NCBI RefSeq assembly: GCF_014281965.1
Contig: NZ_JACFTB010000003.1
Coordinates: 248,001-312,000, forward strand
Direction: 5' to 3'
Source of the DNA: Rhodococcus sp. BP22
Lineage (GTDB): Bacteria > Actinomycetota > Actinomycetes > Mycobacteriales > Mycobacteriaceae
DNA length: 64,000 nucleotides
Below, piece after piece: positions 13,291 through 21,101 of this stretch (positions are counted from its first letter, which is position 1; every line of letters starts with the position of its first letter). Position numbers and translations under genes: made by a program. The notes under the pieces were generated by a model that searched no databases, had not been told where the DNA came from, and saw only the letters and a program-made list of their open reading frames with translations.

Positions 13291-14393
13291 GTCTGCTCCT
13301 CGGCAGCAGTGGATCCGACCTTGCGATCGACTGGAAGGGGCGAGCCCTTACTTACGAACAGCTCGACGCCGCCATCGACCGATGGCCGCAGTCTCGCATG
13401 CACGACGCGTCGGACTTGGACCTTCCCGATGCTCTGATCTGTGTGTTCGCCGCTGCGCGTCAGGGGGCAGCGGTGCGCGTGGAGAATCCGGACGCCAGGC
13501 CGCTCCGCGGGACCGTGGAGCCCGACGCGTTCTTGCTCGTTGCGACGTCGGGTTCGACCGGTAGGCCGCGCGCGCTGGCCCGCACTGCTGCGTCGTGGAC
13601 CGACAGCTTCGCCGAGTTCACCTCGATCACCGGCATCACCGCTGCTGATCGAGTGTTGGTCACCGGTCCGTTGCACGCCACGATGCATCTGTTCGCTTCC
13701 GTCCATGCTCTGTGGATCGGTGCCTGTGTCACTGACGATAGTGCGAGTGCGACGGTGGCTCACGCCGTCCCAGCGGTCCTTCGCGATCTCCTCGATCGAG
13801 CACCGGCGCTTCGCCTCGCCGTCGTGGCCGGTACGGCCCTGGATGCGGGAGCACAGGAACGCGCGCACGGCATCGAACTCGTCGAGTACTACGGGGCGGC
13901 AGAGCTGTCCCTGGTCGCTGCGCGTCGGGTGCCGGCACCGTTGACTTTGCTGGCAGGCCTCGAAGCGGAGGTTCGCGACGGGCTCCTGTTCGTGCGCTCG
14001 CCGTATCGGGTCCTCGGAGCTCCGGAGTGGTTCGGTGTCGGAGACCTCGCCGAGCTCGGGCCGAATCGGCAGCTCGTCGTGCGAGGGCGCGGTGATGCCG
14101 CGGTCAACGTGGGCGGAACGACGGTGATCGCGGAGGACGTCGAACTGGTGCTGGATTCGATCGACGGTGTCCGGGCTTCAGCTGTCGTGGGCACGCCGCA
14201 TTCGGTGCTCGGTGCGACCGTGACTGCCGTTGTGGAGCTTCACGAGGGGGCGGACGTCAATTCCGTCAAGGCCGAGGCCCGTGGACGCTTGTTCCGTGAA
14301 GCCGTGCCCAGGCGCTGGATCGTCGTCCCGGCTCTGCCTCGCACAGGTAGCGGCAAGATCGCCCGCGCGAGGGTGACAGACTCGATCTCATGA
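13287..14393 (+). CDS. Short acyl-adenylating enzyme (ANL superfamily) in the bio operon
   Basis: A 368-aa AMP-forming acyl-CoA/acyl-acid ligase relative, about 130 aa shorter than typical acyl-CoA synthetases and similar in size to actinobacterial MenE. Motifs in order are the phosphate loop LLVATSGSTGRPRALARTA, the adenine motif YYGAAELS, the hinge GVGDLAELGPN then VRGRGDAAVNVGG, and the C-terminal catalytic Lys in PRTGSGKIARAR. The N-terminal subdomain is reduced. GTG 13287 overlaps the bioY stop. Co-expression with biotin uptake suggests a substrate related to biotin or its pimelate-derived precursor, but that is inference. Confidence 0.85.
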   Translation: MSLLLGSSGSDLAIDWKGRALTYEQLDAAIDRWPQSRMHDASDLDLPDALICVFAAARQGAAVRVENPDARPLRGTVEPDAFLLVATSGSTGRPRALARTAASWTDSFAEFTSITGITAADRVLVTGPLHATMHLFASVHALWIGACVTDDSASATVAHAVPAVLRDLLDRAPALRLAVVAGTALDAGAQERAHGIELVEYYGAAELSLVAARRVPAPLTLLAGLEAEVRDGLLFVRSPYRVLGAPEWFGVGDLAELGPNRQLVVRGRGDAAVNVGGTTVIAEDVELVLDSIDGVRASAVVGTPHSVLGATVTAVVELHEGADVNSVKAEARGRLFREAVPRRWIVVPALPRTGSGKIARARVTDSIS

Positions 14394-15517
14394 CCTCCGC
14401 TCCAGTTCTCGTCGCTCCGTGGCGGACCCCGATCGGTACAGCCGGTCACGGATTTGCCGATCTGACGACGACCGACCTCGCTGCGCCGGTGTTGCGGGCG
14501 GTGTTGGCGTCGTTGCGTGAATCGGGTTGCGAGGACGCAGTGGACGACGTGGTTCTCGGCAATTGTCTGGGGCCTGGCGGCGATCCGGCCCGTATTGCTG
14601 CACTGAGCGCCGGCCTCGGCGTCGAGGTGCCGGGGGTGACGGTCGATCGGCAGTGCGGTTCGGGGCTCGATTCGGTGATGCAGGCCGCGATGCGGGTGCG
14701 CAGCGGGGACGAGAGCGTGATCCTTGCGGGCGGAGTCGAATCGGCGAGTACCGCACCGTGGCGGTTCTGGCCACCGCAGGCGGGGTCGGAACCAGTTCGC
14801 TACACCCGTGCGCCCTTTGCGCCCGACAGCTTTCCGGACCCGGACATGGGCGTCGCTGCCGACGATCTTGCTCGCCTTCGAGGTATCGACCGTGTTCGCC
14901 TGGACGCGTATGCCGCACGGTCACACCGGCTTGCCGCCGAATCGAACTTCACGTCCGAGATCGTGCCGATCGCCGGGATCGAGCGAGATCAGCGCATCAG
15001 ATCGAATATGACCGCCGAACGGCTGGCGCGGCTTCGCCCGAGCTTCTCCCCGTCGGGTACCGGTACGGCCGGCAACTCGTGCGGAATCTCCGATGGCGCA
15101 GCGGCGCTCGCAGTCACCACCGAATCGCGCGCGAAAGGTCTTCCAGCGCTGCGTGTTCTGGGCGCAGCCGTCGCCGGCTCGGATCCGGCGTTGCCCGGCC
15201 TCGGGCCGGTTCCCGCTATCGAGAAGGTGTTGCGTCGAACGGGCGTCGCCCTCTCGGATGTGGGAGTCGTGGAGATCACCGAGGCTTTTGCGGCGGTGGT
15301 ACTCGCGGTGTCGGACGAACTGGGGCTCGATGAAAACCTACTGTGCCCGCAGGGTGGCGCCATTGCGATGGGGCACCCGTGGGGGGCATCGGGCGCGATC
15401 CTGTTGGTGCGCTTGGCCTCTCAGATGCTGGCTGACGGTGGCCCCGAGTTGGGACTGGCTGCGTGCGCCATCGGCGGCGGACAAGGGATTGCGATGATCG
15501 TGGAGCGTGCATGGTGA
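14390..15517 (+). CDS. Thiolase family protein with displaced second active-site Cys
   Basis: A 375-aa thiolase-fold protein. The nucleophilic Cys is present (DRQCGSGLDSV), as are NEAFA-like ITEAFA and the catalytic His in GHPWGAS. The C-terminal active-site block reads AACAIGGGQG where AtoB-type thiolases have TLCIGGGQG: the Cys normally adjacent to the Ile is Ala, and a Cys sits one residue earlier. The enzyme may therefore be altered in condensation or cleavage chemistry. ATG 14390 overlaps the preceding stop (ATGA), and its own stop overlaps bioM. The acyl substrate is unknown; a biotin or pimelate side-chain reaction is a hypothesis. Confidence 0.85.
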   Translation: MTSAPVLVAPWRTPIGTAGHGFADLTTTDLAAPVLRAVLASLRESGCEDAVDDVVLGNCLGPGGDPARIAALSAGLGVEVPGVTVDRQCGSGLDSVMQAAMRVRSGDESVILAGGVESASTAPWRFWPPQAGSEPVRYTRAPFAPDSFPDPDMGVAADDLARLRGIDRVRLDAYAARSHRLAAESNFTSEIVPIAGIERDQRIRSNMTAERLARLRPSFSPSGTGTAGNSCGISDGAAALAVTTESRAKGLPALRVLGAAVAGSDPALPGLGPVPAIEKVLRRTGVALSDVGVVEITEAFAAVVLAVSDELGLDENLLCPQGGAIAMGHPWGASGAILLVRLASQMLADGGPELGLAACAIGGGQGIAMIVERAW

Positions 15518-16194
15518 GCGAAGTCGTGTTCGAGGGCGTCAAGCACGCGTTCGGTGATCGTGAGGTGTTGCGCGGCATCAACCTTCGGTTCAGTGAGCGG
15601 CGTGTGGGGATTATCGGTTCCAACGGTTCGGGTAAGTCGACACTGGCTCGGATGATCAACGGTCTGTTGGCGCCGACGTCTGGGACGGTGACCGTCGACG
15701 GTGTGGACGCATCCAGGAAGGGCGCGCAGGTCCGGAAGAAGGTCGGCTTCGTCTTCACTGATCCTGATACGCAGATAGTCATGCCGACTGTCTCGGAGGA
15801 TCTCGCGTTCTCGCTGCGCCGTTCGGGACTGAGCAAGGCCGAGATCGCCGAACGTGTGCAAGAAATCCTGGTGCGATTCCGCCTCGACCACCACGCAGAG
15901 CATCCGTCCCATCTGTTGTCCGGCGGGCAGAAGCAACTCCTGGCGATCGGAGCCGTCCTCATCCGACGCCCCGAGGTCGTCATTGCCGACGAGCCGACGA
16001 CGCTCCTCGATCTGCGCAATGCCCGCGTCGTCGCCGAGGCGCTCGATTCGATGGATCAGCAAGTGATCGTAGTGACGCATCATCTGGCGCTGCTGGACAG
16101 CTTCGAGCGCGTCATCGTCATCGACGACGGGCTGATCGCGTTCGACGGCACCCCGGAAGATGCGGTTCCCGCGTATCGGGAACTCGTCGAATGA
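15511..16194 (+). CDS. bioM: Biotin ECF transporter ATPase BioM
   Basis: A 227-aa ABC ATPase energising biotin uptake. The Walker A is GSNGSGKST, the Q-loop lies in FTDPDTQIVMPTVSEDLAF (the ECF-type groove region), the signature is LLSGGQKQLL, the Walker B is VVIADEPTT and the switch His is in VVTHHLALL. ATG 15511 (or GTG 15514) overlaps the thiolase stop, and GGAG lies just upstream. It sits directly between the thiolase and bioN, the arrangement expected for an ECF module apart from the inserted ligase and thiolase genes. Confidence 0.93.
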   Translation: MVSEVVFEGVKHAFGDREVLRGINLRFSERRVGIIGSNGSGKSTLARMINGLLAPTSGTVTVDGVDASRKGAQVRKKVGFVFTDPDTQIVMPTVSEDLAFSLRRSGLSKAEIAERVQEILVRFRLDHHAEHPSHLLSGGQKQLLAIGAVLIRRPEVVIADEPTTLLDLRNARVVAEALDSMDQQVIVVTHHLALLDSFERVIVIDDGLIAFDGTPEDAVPAYRELVE

Positions 16195-16793
16195 TCGGCT
16201 TGTATCGGCCGGGGACGTCGTTCCTGCACCGATTGCCCGCGGGGGTGAAGCTGCTCCTGCTCATCACCTCGATCGTCACCGCTACCGTCGTAGTCCGGAC
16301 GCCGATTCAGGTAGGCATCGTCGCTGCGCTGGTCGCGGCACTGTTCTTCCTTGCTCGTATACCTGTGAAAGTTGCTCTCGCCCAATTGCGCCCGATCATC
16401 TGGATGCTGCTGATCATCGGCATCTTCCAGGTGATCATCACTTCTCCCGCTCGTGCTGTCGTGGTGTGCGGCGTACTGCTGATCTCGGTGGCGTTGGCGG
16501 CGCTGGTCACGCTCACCACTCGCGTGACCGACATGCTCGACACAGTCACCCGCGCTCTGGGGCCGCTGCGGAGATTCGGCGTCGACCCCGACCGGATCGG
16601 CCTCATGCTCGCCCTGGCGATCAGGTGCATTCCCATTCTGGCGACCATCGTGCACGAGGTCGCCGAGGCACGGAAGGCGCGCGGCCTGCAGTGGTCCATG
16701 ACCGCGCTCGTGACACCCGTGCTGGTTCGTGCGCTGCGCACCGCGGACGCGATGGGCGATGCACTCGTCGCGCGGGGTGTCGACGATGACTGA
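16191..16793 (+). CDS. bioN: Biotin ECF transporter transmembrane (T) component BioN
   Basis: A 200-aa integral membrane protein that couples BioM to BioY. It has about five hydrophobic helices and the characteristic coupling motif EARKARGL near residue 162 (family A-R-G pattern), followed by LVTPVLVRALRTADAMGDALVARG. ATG 16191 overlaps the bioM stop (ATGA). Size is typical of the short EcfT/BioN class. Confidence 0.92.
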   Translation: MIGLYRPGTSFLHRLPAGVKLLLLITSIVTATVVVRTPIQVGIVAALVAALFFLARIPVKVALAQLRPIIWMLLIIGIFQVIITSPARAVVVCGVLLISVALAALVTLTTRVTDMLDTVTRALGPLRRFGVDPDRIGLMLALAIRCIPILATIVHEVAEARKARGLQWSMTALVTPVLVRALRTADAMGDALVARGVDDD

Positions 16794-16802
16794 GGTCCTC
16801 CA

Positions 16803-18293
16803 GTGAGCGAACTACTGACCGATCGGATCGCGCGGCATATCCACGACAAGCCCTCCTCGCTTGCCGTCGTCGACCGGCGAGGCGCAGTGACATACGGCGA
16901 GTTCGGTGAGCTGGTCACAGCCACGACGGCAGGCATGTCGGGAATGCGAAGAGTGGCCGTGCTGCCGACGTCGGACATCGGGTCGCTCGTAGCCGTGACA
17001 GCGGCGATGGCGTCGGGAATCGGTGTGGTGCTTCTGCATCGTCACTTGCTGCCCGAGCAGTTCGCCCGCGTGCTGTCTCTGACGCGACCCGATGTTGTTC
17101 TGGCAGCACCGAATCAGCATGCGCGGCTGCGGAGGATGGGAGCCGATGCCCCGACTTCTGTCGACAGCATCCAGGTCGAGGGTGTTCGGACCCGTGGTGC
17201 TGCCGACGACGACAGTGAACTTCTCATCGGAATCACCTCGGGAACGACGGGGGAACCCAAACTGTTCGTCCGCGATCAACGATCCTGGGCCCGTACCCTC
17301 GACCGTTCCGATTCGACATTCGACATCCGCGCGGGCGACCGCGTGGCGACGCCGGGGGCGCTCGATCACACGCACTTCCTCTACGGTGCGCTGCACGGAC
17401 TCACCCGCGGCGCGACCGTCGACGTCCGACCGGTGAACAGTTCGCTTCCCAGCGGCGCGACACACCTGTATTCGGTTCCGACTATTGCCTGGGATGTGGT
17501 CCGGTCCGGGATCGGACCGGTGCCGAGTGTGCGCGAAGTGCTGTCCAGTGCGGCGCGTTGGCCGTCTTTCGGCCGATCGGCGCTGCAGGAAGCTCTTCCG
17601 AATGCCTCGATCGTGCACTTCTACGGCGCATCGGAGTTGAGTTTCGTCTCCTTCGACCGCGGCATCGATCCGGGACCGGGGACATTGTTCGACGGCGTCG
17701 ACGTCGAGATCAGGGACTCGATCGTGCATGTGCGCAGTGACATGCTGTTCGACGGCTACCTCACCGAGGACGGTGTGGCCGGCGGCCCCGTCGACGGATG
17801 GATGACCGTGGGGGACCGGGGAAGACTCGGAAGCGGTGAAAATCGGGACGGCGGTGAAAACCTGGAGCGCTGTGAAAGTCTCGAGGGCCGCACGGGAAGT
17901 CTCAAGGGTAGACAACTGACGCTGCTCGGCCGGGACACCGACATTCTGATTCGGGCGGGCCTGAATGTGGAGTTGGCTCCCATCGAGACCGCGCTCACTG
18001 CGATTCCGGGCATTGTGGAGGCAGCGTGTGTCGGAGTTCCGGACGTCCGCATGGGTGAAGTCCCCGCGGTGGTGATCGTGGAAGGTGCGAACCCGCCGTC
18101 GACTGCCGAGATTTGGCGGCATCTGCGCCGAGAACTACCGAGCCCTAGTATTCCGGTGCAAATTCTGACGCTCGAACAGTTGCCGCGGACGCCGCGGGGC
18201 AAGGTCGATCGTCAAGAGATCGGGGCGATTTTCGCAACGGTCCGGACTGCGCCGTCGACGACGAACCAGACTGTGAGCGAACCACTTTCGTAG
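16803..18293 (+). CDS. Second acyl-adenylating enzyme (ANL superfamily) of the bio operon
   Basis: A 496-aa acyl-CoA synthetase/acyl-AMP ligase. It shows the phosphate loop GITSGTTGEPKLFVRDQ, the adenine motif HFYGASELSF, MTVGDRGRL at the hinge, LLGRDTDILIRAGLNVELAPIE and the catalytic Lys in PRTPRGKVDR. Between MTVGDRGRL and LLGRDTD there is an unusual insertion of about 25 residues built from 18-bp repeats. GTG 16803 follows bioN by 9 bp with GAGG upstream. The last 82 bp overlap the convergent thioesterase gene. Presence of two adenylating enzymes in one biotin operon points to acyl activation coupled to biotin metabolism; the substrate is unknown. Confidence 0.87.
   Translation: MSELLTDRIARHIHDKPSSLAVVDRRGAVTYGEFGELVTATTAGMSGMRRVAVLPTSDIGSLVAVTAAMASGIGVVLLHRHLLPEQFARVLSLTRPDVVLAAPNQHARLRRMGADAPTSVDSIQVEGVRTRGAADDDSELLIGITSGTTGEPKLFVRDQRSWARTLDRSDSTFDIRAGDRVATPGALDHTHFLYGALHGLTRGATVDVRPVNSSLPSGATHLYSVPTIAWDVVRSGIGPVPSVREVLSSAARWPSFGRSALQEALPNASIVHFYGASELSFVSFDRGIDPGPGTLFDGVDVEIRDSIVHVRSDMLFDGYLTEDGVAGGPVDGWMTVGDRGRLGSGENRDGGENLERCESLEGRTGSLKGRQLTLLGRDTDILIRAGLNVELAPIETALTAIPGIVEAACVGVPDVRMGEVPAVVIVEGANPPSTAEIWRHLRRELPSPSIPVQILTLEQLPRTPRGKVDRQEIGAIFATVRTAPSTTNQTVSEPLS
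17832..17885 (+). repeat. Degenerate 18-bp tandem repeat within ligase hinge
   Basis: Three 18-bp units encode SGENRD, GGENLE and RCESLE, followed by a weaker fourth related stretch (GRTGSLK). The core GGTGAAAA recurs in the first two units. The array lies exactly between the A7-like hinge motif and the A8-like motif of the adenylating enzyme. Confidence 0.75.
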
Positions 18294-18991
18294 CGGTGCC
18301 GAATGTCGACCTGTTCTTTGCCGAGAACCGGGTACAGGTACTCGATGACGGCCCGGTGTGGTCCGGAGACGAGATCGGGGTAATCGACCAGGAACTCCTC
18401 GACGGCATGCCAGTATGCCGCGTTGTTGACGTGATCGAACGAGTCGATGTCGGTCGCACGCAACGGAAACTGGATATCTGAATCCGACTCGGACGGAACC
18501 GGCTCGGTGAGCCATGCCTTCCATTTGAGTCGATGCTGATCGGTGGTGCGGGCAAGCATGTCGAGGGCATCGTCGCTGATCCGTGTCGGCATGCCGGTCT
18601 TCGCGCTGATGCTTATCCAGAAGCCCTCGGTTTCGATGGAACCGCCCTTGCCGGTCGACATCGAGACCCGCATGTTGGACCAACGAGTCGACATCGACGA
18701 ACACCAGCGCCGCAGGTGAATGTGGTCGGGAAACTGTACGGGTTCATGGACGTCGATGACTGTACGTCGAACGATCCAGAAAGGATCGGTGAGACCGAGA
18801 GGTGTCGCTGCGAGATTGTCCGAGCCGATGTCCTGCAGGTAGCGAGCGATTCCATCGAAGCGCAAGCGGCCGGCCGGGGCGACGTCACCGGTACGTACCG
18901 GCCAATCGGTTTCGAACCCTTCACCTTCGGCAGGTAGTGGTGCCAGGGCGTCGTCGAAGCCCGCTGGCTCTACGGTTCCGGCATTGTCCAC
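18212..18991 (-). CDS. Acyl-ACP thioesterase family protein
   Basis: A 259-aa double-hotdog protein of the acyl-ACP thioesterase (FatA/FatB-like, PF01643) family. The N-terminal hotdog includes VRTGDVAPAGRLRFDGIARYLQDIG and FWIVRRTVIDV; the second contains RATDIDSFDHVNNAAYWHAVEEFL, which carries the family Asn-His pair. The family hydrolyses acyl-ACP or acyl-CoA to free acids. GTG 18991 has AAGGAG 8 nt upstream. The 3' end overlaps the convergent ligase gene by 82 bp. Proximity to two acyl-activating enzymes is suggestive, but it is on the opposite strand and not part of that operon. Confidence 0.85.
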   Translation of the reverse strand: MDNAGTVEPAGFDDALAPLPAEGEGFETDWPVRTGDVAPAGRLRFDGIARYLQDIGSDNLAATPLGLTDPFWIVRRTVIDVHEPVQFPDHIHLRRWCSSMSTRWSNMRVSMSTGKGGSIETEGFWISISAKTGMPTRISDDALDMLARTTDQHRLKWKAWLTEPVPSESDSDIQFPLRATDIDSFDHVNNAAYWHAVEEFLVDYPDLVSGPHRAVIEYLYPVLGKEQVDIRHRYESGSLTVWFVVDGAVRTVAKIAPIS

Positions 18992-19049
18992 GTGTGTCGC
19001 TCCTTGTTACCGGTGGGTTCGTGCTCGCACCGAACCTACCCGGTGCGGG

Positions 19050-20468
19050 TCAGAGAACTCGACGAGCCTTCATCCCGTCGAAGACCGGAGCGACGCGGAC
19101 GACGTCGCCGGTGGTGGGGGCGTGGACCATCTGACCGTTGCCGATGTAGATGGCCACGTGCCCTGGCCCACCGGATTGCCAGTTTCCGAACAGTAGATCC
19201 CCGGGCTGAGCCATCGACAACGGAATCTCGGTGCCGACACCCCATTGGGTCTCGGAGGTTCGGGGGAGTGTCACCGTGCCGCCGGAGGCCTTGAACACCG
19301 CGTACGACGTCAACCCCGAGCAGTCGAACCCACCTCCGGACGGCCCGTTGATGTTGCCGCCGCCCCACACGTACGGCAGGCCGAGGTAGTCCATGGCGAG
19401 CTGCACTGCTCGTCCACCGATACCGGCGATATCGATGCCGGCGAACGGCGTCAGGATTGCGGCGAACTGCATTTCCGTCGCGCGAATCTTGGCCACGTAC
19501 GGCTTTGTTTGATTCTCGTAATCGGGTGTTCCCGAGGGCATTCCGCCGGACTTCAGGACCGCGCCTGCGCCGGCGTTGTAACCGGCGATGGTCAGGTCGA
19601 GACTGTCACCCTTGACCAATCCGGCCGACTTCCATTTCTCGACCTGGCTGTTGATGTCGCAGAGCAGGTTTCCCGATGCCATCACCGAATCGGCGATGCC
19701 GTTGATGTCGGCTACGCCGTCGCCGTCGGCATCTTTGCCGTAGGTTCGCCAGGTGGCGGGCATGAACTGGCCTGGCCCGCGGGCACCGGACACCGATACC
19801 GGTGCGGTCGGCCCGTGCCGGAATCCGTTCTCCGCTGCGTACAACGCGGCGATGGTCGGTGCTTTGACTCCGCCACAGATCGATCCTGCGCGTGTCAGCC
19901 ACGGCACGAATGCGGTGATTGCACCTATCGGTGACAGCGAGACTCCGGTGAAAGTCGCAGGTAGACCGGGGAACAGCGCCCGCCGGAGTGCTTCGGCGGC
20001 AGGCATGAACGCGGTCTGGTTGGTGATCTGCCCGAGCGAATACGTCAATCCGCCGAACTGGACCGATCCTGCGTTGGTGGGAAACACCGAGGGCGCAAAG
20101 GCGCTTGGCGTAGTGGTCGTATCGGTTGACGTCGACATCGCGGCGGCAACAGGCGCCGGAACGTCGGCGACGGGAGCAGTTTCCGGCTTGGCGGGTTCCG
20201 CTGGCTTCGGGGGCAACATCGGTTCGGCTGCATCTTCGACGGCCGTCGCTGCGTTGTCGAGGGCAGTGCCCGCGACATCAGCTGCCGGCGTGGGCAATGT
20301 ACCGAGCAGGTCATCGAGTTGCTTCTGCAACGCTGGACCGGTGTCCTCCGCGGCCGCCGCGACGCTGTGGGCGCCGTCTTTGACCTGTGGGGGAAGGTCC
20401 GTCGCCGCCACCGCTCCTGCAGCGGACACGATTACGGCAACGATGACTGCGATTGGATCGCCTGCCAT
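19050..20468 (-). CDS. Lytic transglycosylase fused to NlpC/P60 (C40) endopeptidase
   Basis: A 472-aa exported peptidoglycan hydrolase. An N-terminal hydrophobic stretch (MAGDPIAVIVAVIVSAAGAVAA) acts as signal or anchor. An Ala/Pro-rich linker leads to an SLT/MltB-like domain (AAENGFRHG, GARGPGQFMPATWRTYG, IAGYNAGAGAVLKSGG), and the last 120 residues are NlpC/P60 with Cys in GGFDCSGLTSY and His in GHVAIYIGNGQMVHAP. The two activities would cut glycan and peptide. ATG 20468 has AGGAG 7 nt upstream, so longer in-frame starts are rejected. A KstR-type palindrome lies about 105 bp upstream, shared with the divergent RidA gene. Confidence 0.92.
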   Translation of the reverse strand: MAGDPIAVIVAVIVSAAGAVAATDLPPQVKDGAHSVAAAAEDTGPALQKQLDDLLGTLPTPAADVAGTALDNAATAVEDAAEPMLPPKPAEPAKPETAPVADVPAPVAAAMSTSTDTTTTPSAFAPSVFPTNAGSVQFGGLTYSLGQITNQTAFMPAAEALRRALFPGLPATFTGVSLSPIGAITAFVPWLTRAGSICGGVKAPTIAALYAAENGFRHGPTAPVSVSGARGPGQFMPATWRTYGKDADGDGVADINGIADSVMASGNLLCDINSQVEKWKSAGLVKGDSLDLTIAGYNAGAGAVLKSGGMPSGTPDYENQTKPYVAKIRATEMQFAAILTPFAGIDIAGIGGRAVQLAMDYLGLPYVWGGGNINGPSGGGFDCSGLTSYAVFKASGGTVTLPRTSETQWGVGTEIPLSMAQPGDLLFGNWQSGGPGHVAIYIGNGQMVHAPTTGDVVRVAPVFDGMKARRVL

Positions 20469-20572
20469 GTAACAACTCCTGGTGCTCGAGCTCTCCCCGA
20501 CGTTCCATGTCAACTCATCCATGTGAGGTGACTCACACATCATGCACGTTGGAATCGAATCGCGGAGCGAAA

Positions 20573-20586
20573 TAGAACACGTTCTA
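20573..20586. promoter_or_regulatory. KstR-type operator (TnnAACnnGTTnnA)
   Basis: TAGAACACGTTCTA matches every defined position of the KstR consensus TnnAACnnGTTnnA and has 6-bp dyad arms. KstR is the TetR repressor of sterol catabolism in Mycobacterium and Rhodococcus. The site lies between the divergent cell-wall hydrolase and RidA genes, 105 and about 120 bp from their starts. Which gene responds, if either, cannot be told from sequence. Confidence 0.6.
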
Positions 20587-20717
20587 GTGCCTGTCGACAA
20601 AAATTTCGCCCCCGACCCACACGTTGCACCGACCCGAGCTGGTGTTCCGCGTAAGTTGGCGGTGAGAAATCACTATCGACTATCCGAGCAAGGGGAGCGA
20701 AGATCATCGACAAATAC

Positions 20718-21101
20718 GTGCTGTCGCCCAAGACCGTGTGGGACCCCGGTGCACAGCTACTGTCGCAGTGCGTCGTCGTGGAGAACGCCGACCGCACGCT
20801 GTATCTGTCCGGCCAGACGTCGATCACCGCAGATGGTCAGTTCGCGGGCATCGGGGACGTCTCGGCTCAGATCCGGTTGGCGTTCGAGAACATTCGTCTC
20901 ATTCTCGACGCGGCCGGCGGCACCTTGGCAAACGTCGTCAAGTTGACCGTGTACTTCACCGACCTCGGTGACTTGGACACGTACACCGGCATTTTGGGTG
21001 AGCTGTTCGTCGAGAGCAGGCCTGCGCAGACCGTTGTCGAAATCAGCAGGCTCGCGATGGACGAGTTGCTGATCGAGATCGATGCGATCGCGGTGCTCTA
21101 G
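20718..21101 (+). CDS. RidA (YjgF/YER057c/UK114) family protein
   Basis: A small trimeric Rid protein; the family deaminates reactive enamine/imine intermediates. Typical segments are TLYLSGQTSI, QIRLAFENIRLILDAAGGTLANVVKLTVYFTD and the C-terminal ISRLAMDELLIEIDAIAVL (the usual Arg-containing active-site motif is weak here). The first canonical start is GTG 20718 (127 aa), but AGGGGAG at 20691-20697 is about 20 nt away, too far. The codons ATC 20703 or ATC 20706, in frame, have ideal spacing, so a non-canonical start is possible. The TAG stop shares CTAG with the VKOR gene stop. Confidence 0.85.
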   Translation: MLSPKTVWDPGAQLLSQCVVVENADRTLYLSGQTSITADGQFAGIGDVSAQIRLAFENIRLILDAAGGTLANVVKLTVYFTDLGDLDTYTGILGELFVESRPAQTVVEISRLAMDELLIEIDAIAVL

